A stretch of 64,000 bases of DNA. It comes from Impatiens glandulifera (taxonomy: Eukaryota > Streptophyta > Magnoliopsida > Ericales > Balsaminaceae). Numbering within the stretch: position 1 is the stretch's first letter; each line of letters starts with the position of its first letter. The notes beneath the pieces were generated by a model. The model was not told where the DNA came from and did not search any database. It saw nothing but the letters and a program-made list of their open reading frames with translations. A program made the position numbers and the translations under genes. Of the stretch, positions 49,401 to 60,464 are shown piece after piece. The DNA is taken from assembly GCF_907164915.1 (NCBI RefSeq), contig NC_061862.1:38139758-38203757 (forward strand). Reading direction: 5' to 3'.

Positions 49401-50290
49401 AAATGGAACTACGGATTTAAGCTCTGCAATGATGCAACCTTTTGTACGTGATTAATGGGAAACTTCAGTAGGCTTCAACTGGAGAACATGTTTCTGTAGA
49501 ATTTGTGCAAACGGCTGCTATTAAAGATACAAGTGGAGGACCAGTTTTTAGAAATGCTGAGGGCAGTCCTCCCAACGTACGTAAATGGAACAATAGCTGA
49601 GCATAATTTTAATGGATACCCAAAGAATTCAGTTAAAACCATAGTTTCTACTGGAGTAAAAGGGAAAGATAGTCACATTTATGGAAAAGATTCTGCTGCT
49701 ACTGGAAATAATTCTCAAGGACAGTCATGTGATGTTGAGAATAATACTGGAAGAAAGAAATATGTGTGCAAATGAAGCTGCTGATTTAAACTCTGCCAAA
49801 GGTTCTTGGTGATGGGAAATATAACCATGATTCAATTGAAGGACAAGCTTCTGATACTCCTGCGGTTAATGATGCGGAGCGGGGGCAATTACTGGAAATA
49901 AACTACAGGATATTGCTGTAGAAAGTCTTTCCAATGTACATAAATTAATAACTGGGCATAATTCAATTACTAGAGTTGCTACTGGAGTAAAAAGGAAAAA
50001 CATTCTCATTGATGAAAAGGTTCTGCTCCTACTGGAAATAATATCCAAGGACAGTCAAGTGATGCTGAGAATGAAAGGAAATGGTACATGGGGATAACTG
50101 AGATTGTTAATCTTCAAGGGAATGAGAAATCAGATTAAAAAATGATGTTCCAGATTCAAAGACAATAATTAGTAATGAGCAAAGAAAGAACTAGTCAACT
50201 CAAAATACAATTTAATGTCCCTTATCTCCAAGATTAGAATTTGCTCAAGAAAAAGAAGTATGATGAAATGGTCAGCTGGTCTGTTATGTT
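49400..50290 (+). pseudogene. LINE ORF1 N-terminal region (degenerate)
   Basis: Plus-strand coding traces in several frames: FVQTAAIKDTSGGPVFRNAE near 49500, and two related copies of AATGNNSQGQSCDVEN (about 49690 and 50025) with TGRKKY or NERKWY after them. This is a low-complexity, repeated N-terminal region as found before the DUF4283 domain in plant L1-type ORF1. Assignment rests on position ahead of 50290. Confidence 0.4.
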
Positions 50291-50788
50291 AAGACAATGA
50301 AAAAAATGGGAAATGTGCAAGGACTTGGGGTCTATTCGGTTAAAAACAATGCAAATCAGTCGTGGAAGATTGGAAGGGTTTGGAAAAATAATAAAGTTGG
50401 TAATCTAGATCAATGCAAACTCTTCATGGAAAGCCGATTTCCAAAAGTAAAAACACTTGATCATCCATTTTAGTTTGAATTGCCCTCGGATATTGAAGAA
50501 AAATGTGTTAATGCTTGGAAGAATGTCATTGTTGGACATTTCATGGGGAGAGTTTTAGTGACCTTTTTTGCTATGAAAAAGGAGCTATTCGGCAAATGGG
50601 AAGATGAAGGATTGGAAAGAGTTACTGTAAATCCATATGGTTACTATTTTCTCTCATTTAGGGAAGGAAGTCAAATATCGAGGATACTAACAGCGGAGTT
50701 CATATTTGTAGCTAATCATTGCTTCAAAATTAACAAATAGAAGGAAAAAATGAAAAAAAATGATATACTATAAATTATGATTCAGTAA
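50290..50788 (+). pseudogene. LINE ORF1, DUF4283-like domain (first part)
   Basis: Reads VYSVKNNANQSWKIGRVWKN, then DIEEKCVNAWKNVIVGHFMG, RVLVTFFAMKKELFGKWEDE and VTVNPYGYYFLSFREGSQIS, RILTAEFIF. This is the pattern of the DUF4283 domain (conserved W, viG, final FxF) found in plant L1-type ORF1 RNA-binding proteins. It is interrupted by stops and then by gypsy element 2 at 50789; the frame resumes at 53804. Confidence 0.8.
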
Positions 50789-51246
50789 TGTTTAGATCTA
50801 GGGCAGAACAGTACCTTAGTAAGAGATTGAGATTGAATAGGATGAGAAGAGATAAAAAGAGAATTGTGATTACAGATTCTGCAATCAGATAGATAAGATT
50901 AGAATTGTAGAGGAGAATAAGAATTAAGGAGGGAGAGTTATGACTACCTTAGATTGAAATATTGATTGAATGAATGACATTCTCAGATTGCTATAACTTC
51001 TTTTCCCTCCAAGTTTTCCCGCCAAAACCAATTACAGCTATCCAACCAAACTTCTTTTCCCTCCAAAACCAATTACAGCTGTCTAACATAACTTCTTTTC
51101 CCTCCAAAACCAATTATAGTTGTCCAACTACTAAAATATAAAATACTTGCTGATAAAACAACTAATTTGTAAAATAAATGTTGAGAATTATACCCGCCAG
51201 CTTATTCTAGGGCTTATAGCCCTAATTCTCAATTCCTTTCGTAACA
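50789..51246 (-). repeat. 3' LTR of gypsy element 2
   Basis: Plus-strand ends TGTTTAG and CGTAACA, 458 bp. It contains three tandem units of about 41 bp beginning CTTCTTTTCCCTCC (51000-51125). The minus-strand start TGTTACGAAAG resembles gypsy element 1 (TGTTACATG), consistent with the same clade. Confidence 0.8.
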
Positions 51247-51259
51247 TTAGCCTCTCCAT

Positions 51260-51880
51260 CACATCTTGTTCAACCACGAATAAGCTGAAAATCAGAATCA
51301 ATTTTCCCCACTGACAACACAAAATCGGGATAATGATCCATCAGCCAAGATTCTTTCTCCCATGTTGCATCATCATCAGAGGAATTAGACTATCTAATCT
51401 AGAATTGACCCATACTAATTCCTTCTTTCCGCACCACTCTTTCATCCAGAATAGCCGCTGGTTTTAAAGTATCATTAGTGTACAAGATTGGATATGAGAG
51501 TAGCCAAGACATCACTTACTCTTTTCTTCAACTGTGAAACATGTATAATATTGTGCATTCGTGCAATTGAAGGAATGTCCGATTTATATGCAATTTTTCC
51601 AATTTTTTCCACCACCAGAAAAAGTCCATAGAACTTTGGACTAAGTTTGTGCATTTTTCCTCGAATTGACAATTGTCGGTATGACTGTAATTTAACAAAC
51701 ACCCAATCCCCTACTTCATACACACAGTCCATCCGTTTTTTGTCAGCTTGTTATTTCATGCAGTTTTGGGCTCTTTGAAGATAAAATTTCAGCAGCTTAA
51801 GGGCTTCTTCCCTAGTAGATAGATAGGCTACGATCAATTGCTTCTACTTTTGAATCCCCGGCCAGATAGGCTACGATCAA
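51260..51880 (-). pseudogene. Gypsy element 2: integrase C-terminus and chromodomain
   Basis: Minus strand. AGDSKVEAIDRSLS and EALKLLKFYLQRAQNCMK lead into YEVGDWVFVKLQSYRQLSIR, HKLSPKFYG and MHNIIHVSQLKK, then chromodomain remnants (SNSSDDDATWEKESWLMDHY) next to the LTR. It closely parallels gypsy element 1 (LEVGAWVLLKLQPYRQLSVR). The catalytic core of integrase, RNase H and RT are missing: the sequence jumps at about 51880 from the start of RT to this C-terminal part. Confidence 0.85.
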
Positions 51881-52530
51881 CAAGTCTTCAAATTCTTTTA
51901 ATAGATTCTTCAGCTGGTCCTCCACATTTTTCTCATGTAAGGAAGCTATGATGGAGTATAATTTTTTCGGAGTGATCTCGTTCTCCCTGATAGTAAGAAC
52001 TGCTACTTCAGCATGCTGCTATCTAACAGTTCTACCTTCCTTGTATTGTCACCCTTCAGTTTTACCATTTTTTCCAAATACTCAAAACTCATTAACAATT
52101 CTTTGAAGTTCCAACTTATACCATTAAGAGTTGATAACCATTCCACTCCAAGAATGATATCATATTTTGAAATTGATAATACTCTGGCATTTATAACGAA
52201 CTCAGCCTCTTGAGAAAACCATTTAAGACCAACGCATTCACTATTGCTCATTAACCAATGTCCACTTGCCACTGTTACCATTAGTTGTTCAACAACAGTC
52301 TTTACAAACTCAATATTACGAAGTACCCGAGGGTTCACAAAATTATGAGTATTACCCGAATCTATCAGCATATATACACTATTTTTTCCCACAGTACCCT
52401 TAACCTTAATGGTTTCACAGTTCTGACATCCTTCTATGTAAAACAAACGTGTTTCTTCCAGAATTTCTTTGTTTCCATATTCAACTACCTCCTCCAATTG
52501 TACCTCTCTTTCACATACATCAATATTCAT
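51881..52530 (-). pseudogene. Gypsy element 2: aspartic protease and start of RT
   Basis: Protease frame 52003-52530 contains YMLIDSGNTHNFVNPRVL, with the DSG catalytic triad residues, and KYDIILGVEWLSTL. Downstream 51881-52002 reads SIIASLHEKNVEDQLKNLLK and EFEDLL, the N-terminal edge of RT, where the deletion begins. The protease matures the gag-pol polyprotein in intact elements. Upstream it adjoins a zinc-knuckle remnant. Confidence 0.85.
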
Positions 52531-53587
52531 AATAATCGGGTTAGTTTTACACCTGTGTCCATACTCCCATTTTCTTCTAAATCAAAACATTGATTCTGCT
52601 TCCTTCGTTCATCCATGGTTTTCTGGTCCAAATTAGTCCTCTTAGGATTCTGACCGATTGCTACAGGTTTATGAATTTCACTACTACTGCTTGAAGTACC
52701 AGAATATTGCGTACTTGGTCTAAAGGAGACTCCACTGCTGTTATTTCTATTTCACAATATAGGTTGCCTCAGTGTAAGCAAAAGTGGACTTCCCTTATTA
52801 GATAAGTAGCCTCTTCGCGCCAATGATTCACAGAATGCATCTTGTAATTTTTGATTAGTCCTTTCCTGCAGCTTGGCCATTCCCATAGCTTTTGATAAAA
52901 AATTTGGTTTCTGAATTCTAATAGGATTAGTTATTTCTTCTCTTAAACTATTCAGATAGCCTTTAATGGAATATTTTTCAGTTAGATGAGGGAGTTTATA
53001 GACCACATCTAGATAACTTTTTCCATACACCTTCACTGTTTCTGTTTTCTTGAGATCCTTCCATTCATCTAAAAAATCATCGAATTCGCTTGGACCAAAC
53101 TCTTTTAGGACCAGTTTTCTTAACTCTGTCCAAGTCATAGCTCGTGGAGGTAGCCGGTATTGTAGATGCGAGCTAAACTAGCAGCGAGCTCGTCTATACA
53201 GGTGTGCACAGGCATACTCCAGTTTGGACTCTTCCAATGTTCGATTAACTTGGAAAAACATCTCTACTCCATAGATCCAGTTATCTACCTCATCGCCGTT
53301 AAATTTTGGGAAATTCATCTTCGAAAGTCTCGTTTTCGGTTGCTATATATGATCCTGATAGTCCCGATCACCATTCCGATTTCTCGCTTCCTTAGCTCGT
53401 TTACAATCGGGAAAATTGTCGCTTCGGATGTCTCTTTCCTCTGCACCTCCTGGTTCACGGTTATTGATACCTGATGCTAAAGTTAAACGTCTAATTGACA
53501 CATCCATGGAAGCCATCAGTGCTTCAATCTGATCGAAGCGAGCATCCTACACCGACAATCGCTCGTCCTGTGCCTGACTACGACTTA
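52531..53587 (-). pseudogene. Gypsy element 2: gag with zinc-knuckle remnant
   Basis: The minus strand reads SRSQAQDERLSV, ARFDQIEALMASMDVSIRRL, MNFPKFNGDEVDNWIYGVEM and then the retrotransposon-gag core MTWTELRKLVLKEFGPSEFD, interrupted by a few stops. Near 52580-52610 a CF…YGHRCK zinc knuckle is split by a frameshift. Gag forms the particle and binds RNA. The 5' untranslated region and primer site are lost: gag joins LTR sequence directly at about 53585. Confidence 0.82.
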
Positions 53588-53799
53588 CAGCTGTCTAACC
53601 CAACTTCTTTTCCCTCCAAAACCAATTACAGCTGTCTAACCCAACTTCTTTTCCCTCCAAAACCAATTACAGATGTCCAACTACTAAAATATAAAATACT
53701 TGCTGATAAAACTTCTTATTTGTAAAATAAATGTTGACAATTATACCTGCCAGCTTATTCTAGGGCTTACAGCCCTAATTCTCAATTTCTTTCGTAACA
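53585..53799 (-). repeat. 5' LTR fragment of gypsy element 2
   Basis: Matches 51040-51246 (CTTCTTTTCCCTCCAAAACC units, CTTGCTGATAAAAC, GCCAGCTTATTCTAGGGCTT) and ends CGTAACA. Its gag-side half and the primer-binding site are deleted. Element ends share GTAA (50785-50788 and 53800-53803), a short target duplication. Confidence 0.8.
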
Positions 53800-53803
53800 G
53801 TAA

Positions 53804-54126
53804 ACTGCAGCCTCTAAAAATAAAACAGATATGAGTAAACTTCTATAATGTCCCACCATGTGCCAACCGGATGCTTTGAGCTATTTTGTTAGTCTTATTG
53901 GAAAGCCTTTGAGATATGATCCAACCATGAAAAACTATGAAAGAGCCTCTATTATTAGAGTCAGCATTGAAATTAACCCGGGAAGCATTCTTCCAAATTT
54001 TCTTGAGCTGAAGGATAGAAATGAAAATATTATTCACATTAGGATAAAGTATGAATGGAGGCCTGATCGATGTAATCAATGTTCTATATTTGCACATTCT
54101 AAACCTAAATGCCCAAGAAGGTGGTA
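53804..54126 (+). pseudogene. LINE ORF1, second part with CCHC zinc knuckle
   Basis: Reads MCQPDALSYFVSLIGKPLRY, ASIIRVSIEINPGSILPNFL, HIRIKYEWRPDRCNQCSIFA and HSKPKCPRRW. Plant L1-type ORF1 proteins follow DUF4283 with exactly this segment, ending in YEW(R/K)P and a C-x2-C-x4-H-x4-C knuckle. It continues the domain broken off at 50788, so gypsy element 2 inserted into an existing LINE. Confidence 0.85.
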
Positions 54127-55150
54127 AGTGATGGTAAGAAAAGAAATTAGGACAAAAATGAAAACCAAAATCTGAATCCTCAACAGGAAGGCAAAACCCA
54201 ATAGCAGAATTGGAGATTAAAGATGATGTCAAAACTTTGAATGGACAACAAGATGTTACTAATGAGAAGATTCCAGTTTTAGAGCAGGGCAGATTAATGA
54301 GGTGCAAAGTTTGATGTAGGACATACATCATAATTTGGAAGTTAAAGACAATGTTGAGGTTTGTTTGAATGAACAACAAATATCAAGTCTTAAGCAAAAA
54401 AGAACTTATGAGGTTAAGGATGAACAACAGGAATTCGGAAGATCCATGACTAGTCTCAAAGCAACAGAAAATTCTCGAGTTTAAAGATAAACAACATCAA
54501 AGCTTGGTGGATATTTTGGAGGATTTAGTAATTCAGAATCAAATTATTATTGAGGTGCAGTTGTCAGTATTAGAGCAGAAGAAAGTTCATTGAATTGTGG
54601 AGAATCAAGATCTAGCAGGGAAACATGATAAGGTTAATGGATTTAAATGATCAAAAGTCTATTAGTAAAGATCAACATTTAGTCAGGGTGGTGCGGAAAG
54701 TGGGTAAAGCAGGTAGAGAATGACACGAATTATGTTGGGCTGACTGGTATTAGGCAAATCATTAAATCTACTCAGATCAGCAGATTACACTAACAAAAGC
54801 AAGTATTTTTCGGTAGCAAGGGTTAATAATGAGCAAATAGATCATATTGTGAGTTGCTGGAATTCCCGCAAGTTCAAAACTTGTGGAAAATTCAGTTTCT
54901 CCATTCAGCAAATTCTGTGAGATTTATAATGAGAAAGAGGAAAAAGAGGAGAATTAAAAACAAACATTTTCAAGAGAAACTGTCCAATCTCCGGCTCCTA
55001 AAGAAAAAGGTTCTATGCAGGCATTAAACAGGGGCATGAAGATGCAGATTTGGCCATAAATAAGTCAATAAGAGCAAAAAAGAGGAAAGAAAAAAGAGAA
55101 CTCGTCTAAGAGAAAAATGCAGCAAAAAAACCTAATTCTTTTTCACATTC
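54127..55150 (+). pseudogene. LINE ORF1 C-terminal region and inter-ORF spacer (degenerate)
   Basis: Glutamine-, lysine- and glutamate-rich coding traces with many stops, including repeated …EVKD(E/N)xQ… units (about 54210-54560), typical of the variable C-terminal part of plant LINE ORF1. It ends at the ATG of the endonuclease frame at 55151. No other signal. Confidence 0.5.
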
Positions 55151-55425
55151 ATGATAATCACAACATGGAACATAAAAGGTCTCAATGAAAATGACCCTCT
55201 TAAATTTAAGGAGATCAAGAATATTATTCAAAGGCACAAGATTATGATTTTCGGAATTCTGGAAACAAATGTTAAATTGAGGAATCTGGATAGAATCAGG
55301 TCACTCTGATAGAAATTTGGATCTTATTCATAATTCAAATGCAAACATCGGTAAAATTTGGGTGAGTTGAAATACTAATTTGGTGGAGGTCAAAAGTTTG
55401 TTACAAGTGAACAGGTTATCATGAT
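55151..55425 (+). pseudogene. LINE ORF2 endonuclease, first part
   Basis: Begins MIITTWNIKGLNENDPLKFK and continues EIKNIIQRHKIMIFGILETN, VKLRNLDRIR. It has the WNIxGLN…K opening and the ETN metal-binding glutamate of the APE-type endonuclease that nicks the target DNA. A later piece (NANIGKIWVSW-like, 55330-55400) follows a frameshift. The domain is cut by the GC-rich block at 55430. Confidence 0.82.
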
Positions 55426-55429
55426 GGAT

Positions 55430-55767
55430 GTTGCCGCCCTACCTTACCTTACTACAACATAGGGACAGAAGGGAGAAGGTTGTGAGGGTGGCCTCGTTAT
55501 CCACACCGGAGGTCGGATGAATGGAGGACCGACCCGGGTTTTCACGAGCGTTGGCGGGTTTTGGAGTGCCTGTCAAGGGCGTACGAAAAGAGAGGTCGTG
55601 ATGATATCATCTACGTCCGTACCGCTCCTCGTGGAGTAGATCCCGCATCCAACCAAGTCTTTGACCAGGGAACGGGAAAATTCCCACTACCGTTGGCAGG
55701 CCAGCCGGGCCGTGGGGGCCGTGGGAACGGGCTTCCCAAAAAGCCAGCCTGGGCCGGGGTCATTATG
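55430..55767. other. GC-rich insert inside the LINE endonuclease
   Basis: About 340 bp with clearly higher GC than any neighbour, containing GACCGACCCGGG, CCAGCCGGGCCGTGGGGG and an open frame 55561-55770 (MECLSRAYEKRGRDDIIYVR then TAPRGVDPASNQ). It interrupts the endonuclease fold. Composition and style suggest organellar, perhaps mitochondrial, DNA; I cannot name a source gene. Confidence 0.5.
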
Positions 55768-56162
55768 TAAGGTCTCATTGATTAATATTCATGTTTCTGA
55801 GGTCTATGGATGTTACCTGTAAGGTCCCATTGATTAATATTCATGTTTCTGAGGTCTATGGTAGCAATTCTGATTGCACTAAAAAATAATTGTGGAGGGA
55901 CTTTAATAGATAGATTGACTCTACTAACTGATGGGTCAATTTTAGAGATTCAAATGTTATTAGGTTTGGCTATGAGAAGAGTCTTAAAATAGACACAACA
56001 CAAACTATGATTTACTTTAACGACCATATTAGAAATATTGGGTGTACTGAACCAACTAACTTAGGAAATGTTTTCACTTGGTCATCTACGCAAGGACATG
56101 ATGAGATGAGGAAAAGCATTATTGATAGATGGTTAATCAATTAGGATTGGGCATTGAGATTT
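55768..56162 (+). pseudogene. LINE ORF2 endonuclease, second part
   Basis: A 50-bp tandem duplication (GTAAGGTC(T/C)CATTGATTAATATTC…, starting at 55768 and 55818) opens the segment. It continues DFNR, then RFGYEKSLKIDTTQTMIYFN, DHIRNIGCTEPTNLGNVFTW and IIDRWLIN, matching the DFN…FTW(S)…DR order of the APE-type endonuclease. After ALRFL (56160) the sequence jumps to the 3' end of ORF2; the reverse transcriptase is absent. Confidence 0.78.
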
Positions 56163-56935
56163 CTGAGAACCCAGTTTTGGCACGATCCTTGGTTTGAAAA
56201 CCAGTCTATTGTTTTTAAGGCAAATTTTGGAGGTATTCGAATAAGGAAAGACTGTCTTGCACGGTTAGAGACATAAGAGATGGGGAATGGAACACACTCT
56301 AAAGGCTTCTAGAAGGTATAAGAATTCTCAATTTCATTCAAGCATTGCATATTAATGGTACTTATAGATTTAAGGAATTGGATGATGGAGAATGGTAGAA
56401 ATTTTAATTCAAATATAGCGTGGGAGTTTATTCGAGAGAAGGGGCAGATTATGGAGTGGGCTTCCTTAGTGTGGTCTTATAAGATCATCTTGCGCCATCA
56501 AATTACTCTATGGCTTGCTTTCCGTAATCGGCTCTCGACAAGGGAACGAATTAGTAGGTTTATGTTCCGTAATCAGCTCTCGACAAGGGAACGAATTAGT
56601 AGGTTTATGACGATCCAAGTATATGTTGCATTTTGTGTTCAACGGAGGAAGAATCTATAAATCATTTGCTTACTGATTTCCCTTTTACGGCTAAATTGTG
56701 GAGGTGGTTTGATAATGCTATGAATTTGCTGAATTTTCCCCTTCATTGAAATCAAATAAAGGAATTCATGATTGAAAATGCTAAGGGTAACACATTTTTC
56801 GTTAATGTCTTGAAGAGTTACTTCGGGGCGGTTGTGTATTAAACATGGATGGAAAGAAATGATAGAGTCTTCTTAAGGACTAGGAGAAACGATGTGCAAG
56901 TTTGGAACGATATCATCTTTGATGGCTGAATCTTC
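56163..56935 (+). pseudogene. LINE ORF2 C-terminal zf-RVT region
   Basis: Contains FWHDPWFENQSIVF, AWEFIREKGQIMEWASLVWS, HQITLWLAFRNRLSTRERIS, a cysteine segment (CVQ/CSTEEESINH-like after a frameshift), AKLWRWF-like and VWNDIIF. This matches the zinc-binding C-terminus of plant L1-type reverse transcriptases. A 51-bp tandem repeat (FRN(R/Q)LSTRERISRFM twice, 56520-56608) is an internal duplication. Confidence 0.8.
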
Positions 56936-58559
56936 ATCTCCGTCTTTCTTTAACTTCCTCATTTCGATTTTTTTATTCTTCAGTTTCAGTTTTCTCATTC
57001 TATTTCTGATATAAAATAGATGAATAATACGTGAATGCCACGTGGATACAAATTTAACTCCGTTAGATGGTTTTTGTTATCTTAAATTTAACTCCGTTAG
57101 AAATGAATATAAAATATAAATTTCTCTTTGAATATTTTGAAATAACAAAATTAAATTAAATTCGGACAACGGTTAAAAATCAATTTTTGACTTAAGAGTC
57201 GGTACCTAATCTTTCTCACGGAAAACATATTTTGGTGCGTAAAACGAAAAAAAGATTCTTAAGGAATTCAGTGATTGGTTAGACATGAAAAAAGATATTA
57301 ACGTTATGTCTTACGTGCACGTTAGAAACGGTCTCTATTTTAAATATTTTGGTCATTTTGTAAAAATATTTTACACTTATATTAATTTGTTTATTTGTCA
57401 AAGTTCTATTCAATGTAAAATATTTATTTTATTCTCTATCTTAGTCTAAAATAATAATAATTATTAAATAAAATTAATGTCTTAAACATAGGAAAAATGA
57501 GAAAAAAAATCAAAAATGAATTAAAACATTATTATATTATTATATTAATTTTATAACTATAAATAAATAACCTCATGAAATTTTGTAATTTTTATATTAT
57601 GTATGTGAACACAAAAAAGTAATTAAATGATAAAAAACAAAGCAAATTAATAAGTCATGAAGAATTAAAAATATAATTTACTAAAAATATAATTTTTAAA
57701 TATTTATTATTTTTTTTGAAAACTTTATAAAATGTTCGAGTAATTTAAATGTAAAATAAATTCAAAATAAGTATATAAAATGAAAAGAAGACAAACAAAC
57801 AGGCCCTTAAAGCTATTGGGGTTGGGTCAACTTAGGATTTGTAGGCCAAAATTATGTTTGTGGGCATGGCCGCATGGGCGGACTGGTTGGGTAAGTTGAT
57901 GAATTTCATCTTCAACCTTCTACAAAAGTGTGTGGGTCTTAAAGTATAGATATTATTAGAAATTTATTAAACACATAGCTAACAATTAAATAACTTCGCA
58001 CAAAAAAATGTAAAATTTAGAAAAAGTTTAATAAAAAAACAAACAAAAATGTTGAATTTCCCTAGGTGGTTCAACCATTTTTTTTTGTCTCCTTTTCCTT
58101 GGTCTTATAAAGTTATTTATATGTATGTCAATTTGTGTCTTGCTATTTTAACGTCAATATTTTTGGTTTGCCAATGTAAAATATGGAGACTTTAGCTATC
58201 AAGGGAAAGACCACCATCACCAATTTACTCATATTTGCTCCATAATGTAGCATTTTTGGTTACTTCAATCACAAATTAGCAATTTCTAAACAAAATCTTT
58301 ATTTCCTTTAACTCATGCAAAAAATAAATTAATTAATTAAAATTAATATATTTTTATTTTATTTGGCTTATTTATTTATTTATTTATTTTATATATACAT
58401 ATATTGAGTTTTATTTGAAAATAGTCTTTCATTTGTCAATTTAGAATTCTATCGATACGACATAGTTTCTAAAATAAATATTTATTTTAAATCTTGTGAA
58501 AAGAACCTTAATAGTAAATTTAGAAAATAAATTATTAGCTCGAAATTGTTTAAAATTAT
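56936..58559. other. LINE 3' flank and AT-rich region
   Basis: 56936-57010 is pyrimidine-rich, probably the end of the LINE. 57030-57110 has two copies of AATTTAACTCCGTTAGA. The rest is AT-rich without coding signal; 57800-57950 has more balanced composition but no assignment. Confidence 0.5.
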
Positions 58560-59083
58560 AAATTTATGAACGAAATATGAGTGTCTATAAGCTTATTCCT
58601 AGCATGGTCGGTCACTTCCTCTATTGAATTCTCACATCATGGTCAATGTCACGCCATGTAGAATGAAAAAATATTCACGGTGGAGTATCAATAGAGTTCA
58701 AGGAGATATAGTTTTTAATTATTTTCAAACGGAGTTGTTGCATCGATGTTACGTCGCGAGGTTGAAAATTATATCCTAAACGAAACAACGTCGTTTCTTG
58801 GCTTCGAGCGTTCCTTTGATCGCGGGCATGTGATAGGATTTTGTGTACGTGAGTTACGCACCTATAGTTTTATCCTTTTGCACGTTGACGGGCTTAGCTA
58901 GGTGGATGTCTGCCCTGCCGCTGGTCTGGTCTACTCGAATGGTTGGCTGCAGCTAACAATCTTTTCAAACTAATTATTTGTTTTAATGCAGTACAATGAG
59001 CCCATATACGATTTTTAGAAAATACTTTCGATAACTCAAAATTATTTAAAAATTATAAATTTAGGTGTAAAAAATAGTGTCTA
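58560..59083 (-). repeat. LTR fragment(s) of the TGTAGACACT family
   Basis: The minus strand starts TGTAGACACTATTTTTTACA at 59083, like the solo LTR at 43176. A second such start (TATAGACACTCATATTTCG) lies near 58597. In between is a GC-richer segment (58750-58950). Boundaries on the other side are not visible. Confidence 0.5.
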
Positions 59084-59929
59084 CAAAATTATATTTCCAA
59101 GTCTTTTATATATATTATTATTATTATTATTTAAGAGAGGAATGGTTTAAACTGACACTCTTTTATTCATATCCATTTTACTTGGTAAAAAGAATTTATG
59201 AGATTAAGTGAAATTTGTCAATGTTTCATAGGATGACACAATGTAGTTTTACAACAAGCCATATTAATCAAATGGCATATTAGGTGAATGTAAGAGAATT
59301 TATCTGACAAAGTATCACAAAATTTGATTTTTTTTTTTTTTACAAATAAGAATTATTTTTTTTTTGAAAAACGAGTGATTATAAACAAATGTAATCTTTG
59401 TAGGTATATAATATTAAACACTTTCTAAAAGGAAATAAAAGAAGAAGAAATGCAAAGTTTGAACTTAAGTATTTTTGCAAGATTTGTTGTGATTGATTCC
59501 TTCATGAGATGATTTCATTGATTACATGTAGAACTTAAATCCTTGAGGAGTTAGCAATTGAATTCCTCTTATTTAATACATGTTTGAATTGCCCTTCATC
59601 TAATCTGCATACCAACATATGATCCAATAAAGGAATTTGGCATAACAATTGTGGAGAAAATAGAATCTTGTAAACTTTAGACTTCCTTATAAATATTGAT
59701 TCTAGCTCTTAGATCAATTGGTCCAATTTTATAATTAAAGTTTGTAGTAAATTAAAACTTGAAAAAAAGTTACTGTTATTTATAACTTTTTAACCGGATA
59801 ATTGGTATATTTATTTTTTAAAACTTTTTCTATTACATTATATGATTTTGCTCCATTTATTAACAAATAAATTTAAAATTTAACTATATTAGTTAAATAT
59901 ATATATATATATATAGAAGATTCGACTGT
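59084..59929. other. AT-rich non-coding region
   Basis: No gene recognised. T-rich run near 59325, (TA)n at 59898-59915. Confidence 0.5.
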
Positions 59930-60260
59930 TGGTAACTGCTCTCTATTTAAAGATCCTCAATGACAACGGATGAATCACCGAACTACCAATCAACCAGACA
60001 CTTGATACATTACAATCTCACGAATTGCTTTCTTGCTTTACTGTGTGTACATCAAGAGAGATAGAATAAAAGTATTGTCTAACTAAGTGATATTCTTCAA
60101 TATATTGTAAGTTGAATAGAGTTTGTTCTGTTCAACAGTGAGCTAGCCGTGCAACTGTATTTCATTCCAAGAAAAGTATAGTGAATCCTTCCGGTGGTTG
60201 GAAGAAGGGGTGACGTAGGAGAGTTTTGCTCCGAACATCCATAAACCACTCTTTGTGTCA
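59930..60260 (+). repeat. 5' LTR of copia element 3 (boundaries approximate)
   Basis: 60112-60241 is repeated at 63565-64000 (CTGTTCAACAGTGAGCTAGC, then TTCCGGTGGTTGGAAGAAGG), so it belongs to the LTR. Upstream CTCTCTATTTAAAG may be the TATA region. Neither the LTR start nor a primer-binding site could be fixed. Confidence 0.6.
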
Positions 60261-60464
60261 TTTACATTATGTCATCTTCACCTTCTTTGGTTCTTAGCTT
60301 CAAACCTGAGCAAATGTTTCCGCACTTGAATCGTTCAAGAGTTTGCAAGGGTTTGTGAAGAATAGAAAGTGATTTAAATCCCTAACAGAATTTCTATTAA
60401 ACCGTTTTTGTACGAAGTTGTCATGAATCGCTAGACCCCGTCTCAAGCTTCTAGAACCTAAATC

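Noticed and set aside
52285..52593. Plus-strand open frame opposite the gypsy protease
   Set aside because: Antisense shadow of the minus-strand protease with its DSG motif.
53843..54379. Long minus-strand open frame over LINE ORF1
   Set aside because: Antisense to the zinc-knuckle ORF1 segment, which matches a known family on the plus strand.
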